Assembly: GCA_014647715.1 (NCBI GenBank)
Contig: BMPS01000007.1
Location: forward strand, 1 to 64,000
Reading direction: 5' to 3'
DNA from: Streptomyces cinereus
GTDB lineage: Bacteria > Pseudomonadota > Gammaproteobacteria > Pseudomonadales > Moraxellaceae
Length of the DNA: 64,000 nucleotides
Made by a program: the position numbers and the translations under genes. A model generated the notes under the pieces. The model saw nothing but the letters and a program-made list of their open reading frames with translations. It made no database searches and was not told the origin of the DNA. Of this stretch, positions 1 to 9,021 are shown piece after piece; within the stretch, counting starts at the first letter, position 1, and each line of letters starts with the position of its first letter.

Positions 1-1
1 A

Positions 2-61
2 GATTTTAATGATAAATTCATCAATGGGCATGGCTTATCCTCTAATCTTTTTGGTCATTGA
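2..61 (+). CDS. C-terminal end of an unidentified protein (cut by window start)
   Basis: An open frame runs from base 2 to a TGA at 59-61 and encodes about 19 residues ending ...NLFGH. A good terminator follows on the same strand at 93-129, as expected at the end of a plus-strand gene. The fragment is too short to assign a family. The frame could be open by chance, so this call rests mainly on the terminator. Confidence 0.3.
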   Translation, partial: DFNDKFINGHGLSSNLFGH

Positions 62-92
62 TTAAAGTTTAAGTTCATGCCTTTTTTGTTTC

Positions 93-129
93 AACCCCCT
101 CTAAAAGTGTTGAGAGTGGGGTTTTTTTT
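93..129 (+). terminator. Rho-independent terminator
   Basis: The arm AACCCC-CTCT (93-102) pairs with AGAG-T-GGGGTT (113-123), with one bulged T, and is followed by a run of T to 129. It ends the plus-strand gene entering from the left. It abuts the stop of the minus-strand TSUP gene but has a proper T-run only on the plus strand. Confidence 0.7.
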
Positions 130-949
130 ACAATAAATTAACCCCGAGTACATTCAGCATCATTTTTGCCCCCACAATCAGCAGCAAACCACCAAACATG
201 CGCTTTAAGGTGTTGGCAGGCAATTGGTGCGCCAATTTTGCCCCCACTTTGGCAAATAGATAACTCATCACTGAAATACATAAAAACGCGGTAATATGCA
301 CAAAGCCAATCGCCTCAGCCGGCAAGCCCTGTACATCTTTACCAAAGAACATAAACCCGAGCGCACCTGCAATGGCAATCGGTAAGCCACAGGCTGCAGA
401 CGTACCCACCGCTTGTTGCATGGTCAAACCAAAACGGCTCAAAAACGGCACGGTAAAACTGCCACCGCCAATACCAAAAATCGCCGATGCTGCGCCAATC
501 AAGCCCCCGACCCCTGTTTGCACAGGCGCAGATGGCAAGTGAGTGGTCGCGACAACTTCCGATTTTTTAGCCAGAAGCATTTTTAGCCCCATAAACAGCG
601 CCATGCCAGCAATCAAAAACGCCAAGACCTTACCATGCAATAAATCTGCGATATAAGCACCAACAAAACTACCAACCACCAAGCCAATCGACATATTGCG
701 CCATACATCCCAGCGCACGCCACCGCGCTTATTGTGCGATTGCATGGAGCTTATGGATGTCACCACAATCGTGGCAAGCGATGTCCCTACCGCCAAATGG
801 GTAATGACATCGCTTGGATAGCCATAAGCTTTAAAAATCGCCATCAGCACCGGTACAATAATCAATCCCCCACCGACGCCAAACAAACCCGCACAAGTGC
901 CAGCAAATGCCCCTGCCAGCAAAAACCACAGATACATCATTTTTTGCAT
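128..949 (-). CDS. TSUP (TauE/SafE) family anion/sulfonate-type permease
   Basis: This is a 273-residue, very hydrophobic inner-membrane protein of the TSUP family, whose members move sulfite, sulfonates, sulfate or other small organic acids. The two family half-repeats each carry the Gly-rich signature: GLFGVGGG near residues 21-28 and IFGIGGG near 157-163. Eight or so membrane segments can be seen, with a polar loop around 127-145. The ATG at 949 is preceded by an AAAGGA ribosome-binding site. It stands alone and is divergent from birA. The substrate cannot be read from the sequence. It is the first of three TSUP paralogues in this window. Confidence 0.88.
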   Translation of the reverse strand: MQKMMYLWFLLAGAFAGTCAGLFGVGGGLIIVPVLMAIFKAYGYPSDVITHLAVGTSLATIVVTSISSMQSHNKRGGVRWDVWRNMSIGLVVGSFVGAYIADLLHGKVLAFLIAGMALFMGLKMLLAKKSEVVATTHLPSAPVQTGVGGLIGAASAIFGIGGGSFTVPFLSRFGLTMQQAVGTSAACGLPIAIAGALGFMFFGKDVQGLPAEAIGFVHITAFLCISVMSYLFAKVGAKLAHQLPANTLKRMFGGLLLIVGAKMMLNVLGVNLL

Positions 950-1049
950 TTCCTTTGATTAAAAATAGCGTTAGTATAGCAAACTTATCTTTTTGTCGTT
1001 TGTAACATTGTGCCTAAGCTTATGAACCCGACCCTATGTACCCATCCCC

Positions 1050-1979
1050 ATGAAAATTGATTCGCTTTGCCATACCCATTTATCATCAACCCACTCAACC
1101 AACAGCCAGCTGATCGAGTGGATGGTGCTAAGCTATCAAGCGCCGTCGCCCACTGACCATAACCGACCGCATTTTAGCCGACCCCATTTGTTGACTGCCG
1201 ATACCCAATCAGGCGGACGTGGTCAACATGGCAGAACATGGCAATCACCGCTAGGCAATGTTTATTTATCGCTGTATGTGCCGACACAAGCCCATGCATT
1301 GTCGCAAAATCTTTGCTTATCTTATCGATTAGATGGTCGCTTGTCACTGTGCGTGGGCTATCAGCTCAGTCAAATCCCTATCATAGAACACATCAATCAA
1401 ACAAGAATGGCAAAGCATTTGCCAACCATTGGCGTCAAATGGGTGAACGATGTGGGTTTTTATCAACCACAAGACAACCTACCTGACCAATTTCAAAAAC
1501 TCTCGGGTATTTTGACAGAGCCTGTCAATGTCGCAGGTCACATGATAGGGGTCGTTGTCGGTGTGGGGGTCAATATTGCCCATGCCCCTGTACTGACAGA
1601 GCGAACACAAGAAGGCTTAAACTACCAAGCAGTAAGCCTGCAAGATTTGACAGCGCAGCGCTTACAGCCCTGTGAGTTTTATCAGCCCATTAGCGATGCC
1701 ATAGCTAATGCGATTGGGCAATTTAATCAGCTGCAAGCGGCTGAAGCGAGCGAGCAATTTATCCATGATTTTGCCCAAAAAGACGTATTAAAAAACAAGC
1801 ATTTGCAAATTCATAACGCCTTATCTGAGCAATCAATAACAGGCATTGCAGCAGGTATCGATGCGCAAGGCTGTCTACTGATTAAGCAAGCAGATGGCAG
1901 CATACAAACGATTTGGACAGGCACCATTCAAGTTTTGGATTCAGCCGTTTCATCATTGCAGACAAATAAACACAAATAA
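1050..1979 (+). CDS. birA: Biotin--[acetyl-CoA-carboxylase] ligase (class I BirA)
   Basis: BirA activates biotin with ATP to biotinyl-5'-AMP and transfers it to the lysine of the AccB carrier protein in the cytoplasm. The 309-residue product has the biotinyl-AMP loop GRGQHGRTW (56-64), KWVND (130-134), LSGIL (151-155) and VGVGVNI (170-176), then a C-terminal SH3-like domain. It begins directly with the catalytic domain and has no N-terminal winged-helix DNA-binding domain, so it should be a pure ligase rather than a bio-operon repressor. Residues ~35-50 and ~85-125 are longer than in short class I enzymes. It lies 26 bases before coaX and is probably co-transcribed with it. Confidence 0.93.
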   Translation: MKIDSLCHTHLSSTHSTNSQLIEWMVLSYQAPSPTDHNRPHFSRPHLLTADTQSGGRGQHGRTWQSPLGNVYLSLYVPTQAHALSQNLCLSYRLDGRLSLCVGYQLSQIPIIEHINQTRMAKHLPTIGVKWVNDVGFYQPQDNLPDQFQKLSGILTEPVNVAGHMIGVVVGVGVNIAHAPVLTERTQEGLNYQAVSLQDLTAQRLQPCEFYQPISDAIANAIGQFNQLQAAEASEQFIHDFAQKDVLKNKHLQIHNALSEQSITGIAAGIDAQGCLLIKQADGSIQTIWTGTIQVLDSAVSSLQTNKHK

Positions 1980-2005
1980 AGCATACCATTCAAAGGCTAT
2001 TATTT

Positions 2006-2752
2006 ATGACAAAACTTTGGCTAGACTTGGGTAATACCCGCTTAAAATATTGGCTCACGGACGATAGCGGTCAAGTACTCGATCATGCGGCTGAGCAGCA
2101 TTTGCAAGCGCCTGCCGAATTGCTCAAAGGATTGACCTTTCGGCTTGAACGACTCAATCCTGACTTTATCGGGGTGTCATCCGTGCTCGGACAAGCCGTC
2201 AATAATCACGTCGCAGAAAGCCTAGAGCGATTGCAAAAACCGTTTGAATTTGCCCAAGTCCATGCCAAGCACGCACTGATGTCAAGCGATTATAACCCCG
2301 CCCAACTTGGCGTTGACCGCTGGCTACAAATGCTCGGTATCATCGAGCCTAGCAAAAAACAATGCGTGATTGGCTGCGGCACTGCCGTGACCATTGATTT
2401 AGTCGATCAGGGGCATCACTTGGGAGGCTATATTTTTCCCAGTATCTATTTACAGCGCGAGTCGCTATTTTCGGGAACGCGCCAGATTAGTATTATTGAT
2501 GGCACTTTTGATAGTATAGATTCAGGTACCAATACCCAAGACGCGGTGCATCATGGTATTATGTTATCCATTGTTGGGGCAATCAATGAAACCATTCATC
2601 GCTACCCACAATTTGAAATCACCATGACAGGCGGTGATGCCCATACTTTTGAGCCGCACCTATCAGCCAGCGTGGAAATTCGGCAAGACTTGGTATTGGC
2701 GGGACTACAGCGTTTTTTTGCCGCTAAAAATAACACTAAAAATCAAAACTAA
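2006..2752 (+). CDS. coaX: Type III pantothenate kinase
   Basis: CoaX catalyses the first committed step of coenzyme A synthesis, phosphorylating pantothenate in an ASKHA-type fold. Visible motifs are the phosphate-1 loop DLGNTRLK (7-14), GVDRW (102-106), the phosphate-2 loop GCGTAVTID (123-131), GGYIFPS (140-146) and TGGDA near the C-terminus. The length (248 residues) is typical. It follows birA closely, a pairing common in proteobacteria. The last codons (KNNTKNQN) lie in an A-rich repeated tract that continues past the stop and may have slipped in length. CoaBC, a later enzyme of the same pathway, is at 14790-16100. Confidence 0.93.
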   Translation: MTKLWLDLGNTRLKYWLTDDSGQVLDHAAEQHLQAPAELLKGLTFRLERLNPDFIGVSSVLGQAVNNHVAESLERLQKPFEFAQVHAKHALMSSDYNPAQLGVDRWLQMLGIIEPSKKQCVIGCGTAVTIDLVDQGHHLGGYIFPSIYLQRESLFSGTRQISIIDGTFDSIDSGTNTQDAVHHGIMLSIVGAINETIHRYPQFEITMTGGDAHTFEPHLSASVEIRQDLVLAGLQRFFAAKNNTKNQN

Positions 2753-2804
2753 AAACTAAAAATCAGAAATAAAATTAACCGTTAAGAAAAAAAGGGAATC
2801 ACCC

Positions 2805-3278
2805 ATGAAAAAAATCATTCAAACCACAAGTATCGCCTTACTCACTACGAGCGTATTAACCGCCTGTATGACTGCGCCTACGTTGCCCGCCAAACCAATG
2901 CCTTCAACAGTCAACCAGCCAACCAATGCCACTCGCACGGTCACGCTTGCACTGGGCCAAAACATCTTTGTTAAAGAACACCAGCTAAATCTGACTTTTG
3001 ATAAAGTGCTCAATGATAGCCGCTGTGCCACAGGTGTACAGTGTATTTGGGCAGGCAATGCCACAGTAGCGGTCACGGCTATGACTACCACCTCTCGCCC
3101 ACAAACCCTCAACCTATCGATTGGGGCTTTGCGCGGTGACTTGCGTCAAACACAGCGTTTTGCCAATATGGATATTACCCTGACTGCGCTTTCATCCACG
3201 CCTGTGTCCAGTCAATCTACTGCCACGTCAACGAGCAATCTGCCTACTATCACCTTGACGATTAAGCAAATTTCTTAA
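2805..3278 (+). CDS. Small lipoprotein of unknown function with a C-x6-C-IWAG motif
   Basis: The 157-residue product has a lipoprotein signal peptide: a lysine-rich start, a hydrophobic core and the lipobox LTAC with Cys21. A Pro/Thr-rich linker (22-45) leads to one compact domain. This has the pattern D-S-R-C-x6-C-I-W-A-G-N-A (residues 71-86), which recurs in many small secreted proteins of unknown role; the two cysteines probably form a disulfide. The C-terminal part is Ser/Thr-rich and ends in beta-like sequence. No enzyme motif is seen. The ATG is preceded by AAGGGAAT. It sits 52 bases after coaX and is followed by a strong terminator. Confidence 0.75.
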   Translation: MKKIIQTTSIALLTTSVLTACMTAPTLPAKPMPSTVNQPTNATRTVTLALGQNIFVKEHQLNLTFDKVLNDSRCATGVQCIWAGNATVAVTAMTTTSRPQTLNLSIGALRGDLRQTQRFANMDITLTALSSTPVSSQSTATSTSNLPTITLTIKQIS

Positions 3279-3303
3279 TTGTTATGCTGCCTAAAAAAGT
3301 AAT

Positions 3304-3332
3304 AAAAAAAAGGGGTTAATTACCCCTTTTTT
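3304..3332. terminator. Bidirectional rho-independent terminator
   Basis: A near-perfect palindrome with arms A-run-GGGGT and ACCCC-T-run separates the convergent lipoprotein gene (plus) and the TerC-family gene (minus). It works in either direction because each arm carries an A/T tract. Confidence 0.85.
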
Positions 3333-3348
3333 ATACCTAATAAGTGGT

Positions 3349-4917
3349 TTAAACCGTTGCCACCATCGGGGCTTCACGTTCAACTTTTAATTTCAAAATG
3401 CGCGATGTTGAAGTTTCCAGAATGGTAAACTTATAGGCACCGATATCAATGGTTTGATTGACTTCTGGGACATCGGTCAACTGCGAAATCAAATATCCGC
3501 CAATGGTGAACTGATCGGCATCGAGTAGCAAATCTGGATCGTCAAGCTCCAAACGTAGTTGGTGCAAGCTTGCCGTACCTTCCACAATCCAATAATCGTC
3601 ATAGGGAATAATTTCTAAGGTTTCATCTTCATCAGGGAACTCACCTGCAATCGCCTCTAACACATCAAGTGGTGTCACTAGCCCTGCGACTTGACCATAT
3701 TCATCAATCACCATTGCCAAATTACCTTTGGCTTTTTTAAGCATATTGAGCAGCTTTAGATTGTCAATGCTCTCTGACACAAACACAGGCTGCTGCTTGT
3801 TAAGTAAGGGTTTAATGGCGGTTTCAATATCTGCGACATTGTTATCAAGCAAATCCAAAAAGTCTTTGGCGCGTACTACCCCAAGCACTTTATCAATGGT
3901 ATCTCGGCACACAGGGAACAAGCTATGCGGCGTATCAAGCAATTGCGCGCGCATTTCTTCGCGGCTACCATTGATATTGACCCAAGAGATATCATTGCGC
4001 GGCGTCATGATGGTATGTACATCGCGCTCATTAAGCGCCAGTACGCCACTAATCATATAACGCTCTTCTTGCGCAAAGGGCATACTATCAAAATCAAAAT
4101 GTTCTGAATTATTCTCTGGGGTAACCGCTTCTTCGGTTTTACCACCCATTAAGCGTAAAATTGCATCCGCAGTACGGTCACGAATCGGAATTTGATTTTC
4201 ATACTTGGTTTTATTGCGTTTGGCTACTTGGTTAAACGCTTCAATTAAAATTGAGAACGCAATCGCCGCATACAAGTAACCTTTTGGCATATGAAAGCCT
4301 AGTCCTTCAACAATCAAACTAAAGCCAATCATCAGTAGGAAACTTAAACACAAAATCACCACGGTTGGGTGACGACCGACAAACTCGGTGAGCGCTTTAG
4401 AGGCAGCCACCATCAATGCCATGGCAATGACCACCGCCGCCATCATGATTTCAAGGTGTTTTGCCATGCCTACAGCGGTAATCACCGCGTCAAACGAGAA
4501 CACCGCATCTAAAATCACAATCTGTGCGACAACCGCCATAAACCCAGCTTGCACTTTGCTTTGGTTGGTATGCTCAGGTTTGCCTTCCAGCCGCTCATGC
4601 AGCTCTGTCGTTGCTTTAAACAGCAAGAACACCCCGCCTACCAATAAAATAATGTCGCGAACCGATAAATCAAAACTTCCCCACGTGACAACAGGATCGG
4701 TTAGGGTAATAAGCCATGACATCATGGATAAGAGCACCAATCGCATGAGTAATGCTAGACCTAGACCTAGATTACGGGCTTTAGCGCGCTGGTGCGGCGG
4801 GAGTTTATTGGCTAAGATGGCAATAAAGACAAGATTATCAATACCTAAAACAATCTCAAGAATGACAAGCGTCGCAAGGCTTAGCCACGCTGACGGGTCA
4901 GATAGTAGTTCTAACAT
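3349..4917 (-). CDS. TerC-family membrane protein with CBS pair and CorC/HlyC domain
   Basis: The 522-residue protein joins an N-terminal TerC membrane domain (about 1-230, with the acidic signatures IVLGIDN at 22-28 and FSFDAV near 140-145) to two CBS domains (about 295-415) and a C-terminal CorC/HlyC transporter-associated domain (about 430-510). This is the E. coli YegH/YoaE architecture. TerC proteins are linked to metal-ion efflux, including manganese export that supports metalation of secreted proteins. The CBS pair probably senses nucleotides. The actual substrate here is not known. It is monocistronic and divergent from the lipase gene. Confidence 0.85.
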   Translation of the reverse strand: MLELLSDPSAWLSLATLVILEIVLGIDNLVFIAILANKLPPHQRAKARNLGLGLALLMRLVLLSMMSWLITLTDPVVTWGSFDLSVRDIILLVGGVFLLFKATTELHERLEGKPEHTNQSKVQAGFMAVVAQIVILDAVFSFDAVITAVGMAKHLEIMMAAVVIAMALMVAASKALTEFVGRHPTVVILCLSFLLMIGFSLIVEGLGFHMPKGYLYAAIAFSILIEAFNQVAKRNKTKYENQIPIRDRTADAILRLMGGKTEEAVTPENNSEHFDFDSMPFAQEERYMISGVLALNERDVHTIMTPRNDISWVNINGSREEMRAQLLDTPHSLFPVCRDTIDKVLGVVRAKDFLDLLDNNVADIETAIKPLLNKQQPVFVSESIDNLKLLNMLKKAKGNLAMVIDEYGQVAGLVTPLDVLEAIAGEFPDEDETLEIIPYDDYWIVEGTASLHQLRLELDDPDLLLDADQFTIGGYLISQLTDVPEVNQTIDIGAYKFTILETSTSRILKLKVEREAPMVATV

Positions 4918-5219
4918 AGTGGGTCAGTTATTCTCTTGTTATGAGGGGCAAAAAATAAAAACAGCAAAAACGAAAAATCAGCCGTTACCTTAGCAAATCA
5001 TAGCAAAAAATCAATGACAATTTGTGTCTGCTTTTGTAGATGGCACGCCAATTGTGCCAATACACTACTTGAGCTTTAACCTTACCTACATACTGCATCA
5101 ACTGACTTTGCCAAAAAATATACTGATAAGTCATTTTATTTGATTCACAAATTCTTGATTTAGGTTAAATTAATCGATAGGACAGCGAAACTTCATTATG
5201 ACTTTACAAGGATCAGTAT
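4918..5219. other. Divergent intergenic region, TerC-like gene / lipase gene
   Basis: This 302-base gap holds the start regions of both flanking genes. It is AT-rich toward the lipase side, where an AAGGA ribosome-binding site sits at 5207-5211. I see no gene, no convincing -35/-10 pair and no strong hairpin. Confidence 0.6.
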
Positions 5220-6269
5220 ATGTCACATCATCGCTTTATGCGCCGTGCCGCCAAAGGATTGCTTTTTTCTTCCATCGCATTTTCTGCATCTTCTTATGCC
5301 TCAAGTTATTACAACTGTGCCAATGCCACTGGCTGCGTCGCAGTCGCCTCCCTCAATGCCACCTCAGATTTCGCAAAAACCAAATACCCTATCGTACTTG
5401 CTCACGGGCTTGGTGGCTGGAGCAAAATGTTTGGTTTGGTCGATTATTTTAATGGCATCCCTCAAGATCTCACCAAAAATGGCGCAAGTGTATATGTGAC
5501 CAAGACATCAAGTGTCAATGACACCGAAGTGCGCGGTGAGCAGCTACTCCAACAAGTCAAAACCATCATTGCAATCACCGGCAGCCCGAAGGTTAACTTA
5601 ATCGGTCATAGCCACGGTGGGATTGATATTCGCTATGTGGCTGGGGTTGCGCCATCACTAGTCTCATCTGTGACGGCGGTTTCTAGCCCTGAGCAAGGCT
5701 CAAAAATGGCGGACTGGACAGTCAAAATGGTGACTGAAGGCAGTGCGGCTGATGGGTTACCGGCTGGCGAATTTAATACCGCCTCTTTAATGGCAATCAA
5801 GTTTTTTGAATTGGTGGGCGGTGTGATGGATATTGGATCTGGCGTGCCCCTCAATCAACTACAGCAGCAAGATGGCTGGGCAGCCGTCAATGCACTCACC
5901 ACCAATTATGCAGCCAAATTTAACCAAAAATTCCCTGCAGCCATGCCGACCAGTTATTGTGGATACCCAAAAAACACGGTGGTCGATAATGTACGTTATT
6001 ACTCATTTAGTGGCGACCAAACTATGACCATGCTTGTCGATCCGTCTGATACGGTGTTGGGGTTGACGGGTTTATCATTCAATGGCGAAGCCAATGATGG
6101 GCTTGTCTCACCCTGTTCAAGTCGTCTCGGCGAAGTGATTCGTGATAACTATAAAATGAACCACATGGATTCAGTGAATCAGGTATTTGGCATTGTCAGT
6201 TTGCTAGATACCAATCCATTGACTGTCTATCGCAACCAAGTCAATCGCTTAAAAGGTCAATCGTTGTAA
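5220..6269 (+). CDS. lip: Secreted triacylglycerol lipase (family I.1 type)
   Basis: The 349-residue protein hydrolyses long-chain triacylglycerols outside the cell. It starts with a signal peptide (basic MRR, hydrophobic core, Ala-rich cleavage region ending near residue 28). The oxyanion-hole segment is VLAHGLGGW (59-67), the nucleophile elbow GHSHGG places Ser131, and the other triad members are probably Asp293 (in NDGLVSP) and His315 (in NHMD). Cys247 and Cys299 match the single conserved disulfide of Pseudomonas-type lipases. Export would be by Sec and then a type II secretion system. The next gene, 4 bases downstream, encodes its dedicated foldase, which confirms the class. Confidence 0.93.
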   Translation: MSHHRFMRRAAKGLLFSSIAFSASSYASSYYNCANATGCVAVASLNATSDFAKTKYPIVLAHGLGGWSKMFGLVDYFNGIPQDLTKNGASVYVTKTSSVNDTEVRGEQLLQQVKTIIAITGSPKVNLIGHSHGGIDIRYVAGVAPSLVSSVTAVSSPEQGSKMADWTVKMVTEGSAADGLPAGEFNTASLMAIKFFELVGGVMDIGSGVPLNQLQQQDGWAAVNALTTNYAAKFNQKFPAAMPTSYCGYPKNTVVDNVRYYSFSGDQTMTMLVDPSDTVLGLTGLSFNGEANDGLVSPCSSRLGEVIRDNYKMNHMDSVNQVFGIVSLLDTNPLTVYRNQVNRLKGQSL

Positions 6270-6273
6270 GCTT

Positions 6274-7380
6274 ATGCCTATGGTTCCTTCAAATAACCCT
6301 GACACAAACCAACGACCAATAACCTGGCTAATAGTCATATTAGCCAGTGGCATCATCGCATTATTGATAGCTTGCATACTCTGGTTAAAACCTAAGGACG
6401 CTGTCAAAACAGCCAATCCTTTGCAGCATGATGCTGCTAGTACGATGCCATCTGGTGTAATGCCCTCCAATCAAACCATCACGCTCGCCAATGCATCCTC
6501 CGTCAGCGCGAACGCTAACCCCTTGCCCACATCGCTGCCCAAATCACTACAAGGCACCCAAGTCGATGGCGAAATTATTATCGATGAAAACAAGCAATTG
6601 GTGGTGACCGCCGGTTTGCGCCGACTGTTTGATTATTTTTTGTCAGCACAAGGGGAAGAGCCGTTAAGCCAGATTGAACAACGGGTGATTGCCTATATTC
6701 GTGAACATACGCCTGAGCCTGCCGCAAGCCAAGCGGTTAACATTTTTCAAAATTATCTAACCTATTTGACCGCTGTCAGCCAGCTAGATAAGCCTAAAGC
6801 ACAGTCCAATCCCAACGTCAGTGCATTAGATTTATCTGCCATTAAAAACCAATTACGCGCAGTACAACAGCTGCAAGCCCGCTATTTTGATGCCAAAACC
6901 CGTGAAGCGTTTTTTGGGGATGAACAAGCCCTCAATGACTACAACATGACGGTCGTCGAAGCCAACCAAAACGCGCAACTGAGCAATGACCAGCGCCAAG
7001 CCATCATTGATAAGGCGCAAACTGCCTATATCGCCAGCGTTAAAGACCCAAATCTACAGACAAAGCTAACCGAGCAGCGCAATATTGACAAGTTATTAGC
7101 GCAAACGCAGCAAATGCAGCAGCAAGGGGCAACGCAAAGCCAAATTAATGCCATGCGTAGTCAATACGTCTCCCCTGAAGCGGTCAAACGGCTTGAGCAG
7201 CTTGACCAATCTGAAGCGCAATTTGCGCAACGTGTGGCAACTTATCAGACACAGTCTAACCAAATACTGAGCAAATTGGGTAATGTGCCGCAAGCACAGC
7301 AACAAATAGTGGCATTACAGCAAACGATGTTTACGCCTGAAGAACGGCTACGCCTCGATGTATTGACAAAGCAGCGTTAA
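6274..7380 (+). CDS. lifO: Lipase-specific foldase (lipase chaperone LifO)
   Basis: LifO is an inner-membrane-anchored periplasmic chaperone that folds its partner lipase into active form before type II secretion. The 368-residue protein has one membrane helix (about 17-38), a flexible Ala/Asn/Ser-rich linker to about residue 95, and the chaperone motif R-x-x-F-D-Y-F-L-S-A-x-G-E (117-129), the hallmark of lipase foldases. A long Gln-rich alpha-helical domain follows (about 150-365), matching the arms that wrap the lipase. It is 4 bases downstream of the lipase stop, so the two are translationally linked. No clear terminator follows. Confidence 0.92.
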   Translation: MPMVPSNNPDTNQRPITWLIVILASGIIALLIACILWLKPKDAVKTANPLQHDAASTMPSGVMPSNQTITLANASSVSANANPLPTSLPKSLQGTQVDGEIIIDENKQLVVTAGLRRLFDYFLSAQGEEPLSQIEQRVIAYIREHTPEPAASQAVNIFQNYLTYLTAVSQLDKPKAQSNPNVSALDLSAIKNQLRAVQQLQARYFDAKTREAFFGDEQALNDYNMTVVEANQNAQLSNDQRQAIIDKAQTAYIASVKDPNLQTKLTEQRNIDKLLAQTQQMQQQGATQSQINAMRSQYVSPEAVKRLEQLDQSEAQFAQRVATYQTQSNQILSKLGNVPQAQQQIVALQQTMFTPEERLRLDVLTKQR

Positions 7381-7393
7381 CTTCCCCGTTAAA

Positions 7394-7420
7394 ATGAGTT
7401 AAATGAGTTAAATGAGTTAA
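7394..7420. repeat. 9-bp tandem repeat, three copies (ATGAGTTAA)
   Basis: Three perfect head-to-tail copies of ATGAGTTAA lie between the lifO stop and the hisD stop, bracketed by CCCCGTT on both sides. A second short direct repeat follows: AATTGCCATAAGCT at 7432-7445 and AATTGCCATAGGCT at 7450-7463. Confidence 0.85.
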
Positions 7421-7469
7421 ATACCCCGTTTAATTGCCATAAGCTGTCGAATTGCCATAGGCTCGTAGC

Positions 7470-8765
7470 CTATTTCACACGGTAACGCGCTGAACGCGCG
7501 TGGGCATCCAAATTTTCTTCCACTGCCAATATATCGGCAGTTTTTGCCAGCGTTTGGCTACCTTGCTCGCTACAATAAATAATCGAAGATTTTTTTTGAA
7601 AATCATATACGCCGAGCGGTGAACTAAAGCGTGCGGTACCTGACGTTGGCAATACGTGATTAGGGCCAGCGCAATAATCACCAATCGCTTCAGGGGTATA
7701 GCGCCCCATAAAGATAGCGCCCGCATGGCGGACATCTTTGACCATTGCCTCTGGATCATCTACCGACAATTCCAAATGCTCCGGCGCAATGCGGTTAATC
7801 ACCTCAATACCCTCTGCTCGATCTTTCACCAAAATCAGCGCGCCACGGTTGGCAATCGCCGCTTTAGCAATTTCAGCTTTTGGCAAATCTGCTAAGGCTT
7901 TTTCGATTTCCTGCGCAACTTTTTTGAGTAATGGCTCAGATGGGGTGACAAAAATTGCTTGCGCAACGGTGTCATGCTCAGCTTGCGACAATAAATCCAT
8001 GGCTAACCAATCAGCTTTATCATTTGCCACACCTTCGGCATATACCAGTACTTCCGAGGGGCCGGCAATCATATCAATGCCCACTTGCCCAAACACGGCG
8101 CGTTTAGCGGCTGCCACGTATTTGTTGCCAGGTCCTGTGATTTTATCGACTTGCGGGATGGTGTTAGTGCCGTAAGCCAACGCTGCCACCGCTTGCGCGC
8201 CGCCAATGGTAAAGACTTTATCCACACCCGCCAAATAAGCGGCTGCCAATACCAAGGGATTTAGTTCACCGTGAGGGGCAGGCACCACCATGATAATTTG
8301 CCCGACTCCTGCGACTTTGGCGGGTAACGCATTCATTAGGACGCTGGATGGATAACTTGCCAGCCCACCTGGCACATAAATCCCCACTTTATCGAGTGGC
8401 GTAACTTGTTGTCCAAGCGTATTACCTAGCGCATCTTGATACGTCCAGCTTTCTTGCCGTTGGCGCTCGTGAAAAGATGTGACGCGCCGTGCCGCCAGTT
8501 CAAGCGCTTGCTTGATTGTAGGGTTTAACCCATCAAATGCTTGTTTGAGCTTTTCTTGTGAAATCTCTAGCTCAGCAAAAGTTTTGGCAGGATGGTTGTC
8601 AAATTGTTGGGTCAGCTTTAACACCACCTCATCCCCACCCTGACGCACTTGCGCGATAATATCATCAACCGTAGCCAGTAGCGCTGGATCATTTACCGTT
8701 TCAAAAGCAAGCAGCTCTGTCAATTCCTGCTCAAAACTGGCTTGTTGGCTATTTAACAATCGCAT
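7470..8765 (-). CDS. hisD: Histidinol dehydrogenase
   Basis: HisD performs the last two steps of histidine synthesis, oxidising L-histidinol to L-histidine with two NAD+ and a zinc ion. The 431-residue protein shows GPGNKYVA (211-218), the zinc ligands Gln261 and His264 (SQAEHD), the catalytic Glu329-His330 (APEHLEL) and Asp363 (AIGDYCAGPNH). The length is normal. A terminator at 8945-8974 separates it from hisG upstream, so it probably has its own promoter. No hisC follows; the next gene is the convergent lifO. Confidence 0.96.
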   Translation of the reverse strand: MRLLNSQQASFEQELTELLAFETVNDPALLATVDDIIAQVRQGGDEVVLKLTQQFDNHPAKTFAELEISQEKLKQAFDGLNPTIKQALELAARRVTSFHERQRQESWTYQDALGNTLGQQVTPLDKVGIYVPGGLASYPSSVLMNALPAKVAGVGQIIMVVPAPHGELNPLVLAAAYLAGVDKVFTIGGAQAVAALAYGTNTIPQVDKITGPGNKYVAAAKRAVFGQVGIDMIAGPSEVLVYAEGVANDKADWLAMDLLSQAEHDTVAQAIFVTPSEPLLKKVAQEIEKALADLPKAEIAKAAIANRGALILVKDRAEGIEVINRIAPEHLELSVDDPEAMVKDVRHAGAIFMGRYTPEAIGDYCAGPNHVLPTSGTARFSSPLGVYDFQKKSSIIYCSEQGSQTLAKTADILAVEENLDAHARSARYRVK

Positions 8766-8860
8766 GGTATTCCCCTAAGAATAAAAAATGACTAACCCAT
8801 AGCATAACAAATTTCTTCATGGATGAAAGCGGCTTTTTATCCTGCACAGCTTCGTCAACC

Positions 8861-8902
8861 CATCAAAATTGGCGCATCAAAATCGACGTATCAAAATCGG
8901 CT
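8861..8902. repeat. 14-bp imperfect tandem repeat, three copies
   Basis: Units are CATCAAAATTGGCG, CATCAAAATCGACG and TATCAAAATCGGCT, head to tail with no spacer. They lie about 100 bases upstream of the hisD start, between hisD and the terminator. Their position upstream of a promoter region makes a protein-binding role possible, but slippage is an equally simple origin. Confidence 0.8.
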
Positions 8903-8944
8903 AAACTGAGCCAACCCGTCACCACTTTTAGTCTTCGCCCAGTT

Positions 8945-8974
8945 AAAAAAAGACGTCTTAATAACGTCTTTTTT
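8945..8974 (-). terminator. Rho-independent terminator between the AIG2-like gene and hisD
   Basis: Arms A-run-GACGT and ACGTC-T-run form a stem of about 10 bp around a short loop. It lies 3' of the AIG2-like gene and 5' of hisD on the minus strand. The A and T tracts on both sides would also allow action on the plus strand. Confidence 0.8.
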
Positions 8975-9021
8975 AATTTTCAATGTCTTGATTTTCAATG
9001 TTTTTATCTTCAAAGACAACT

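Noticed and set aside
4388-4993. A 201-codon open frame on the plus strand over the TerC-like gene
   Set aside because: It is antisense to a well-supported 522-residue protein, has no family pattern, no ribosome-binding site, and its composition follows from the membrane gene beneath it.
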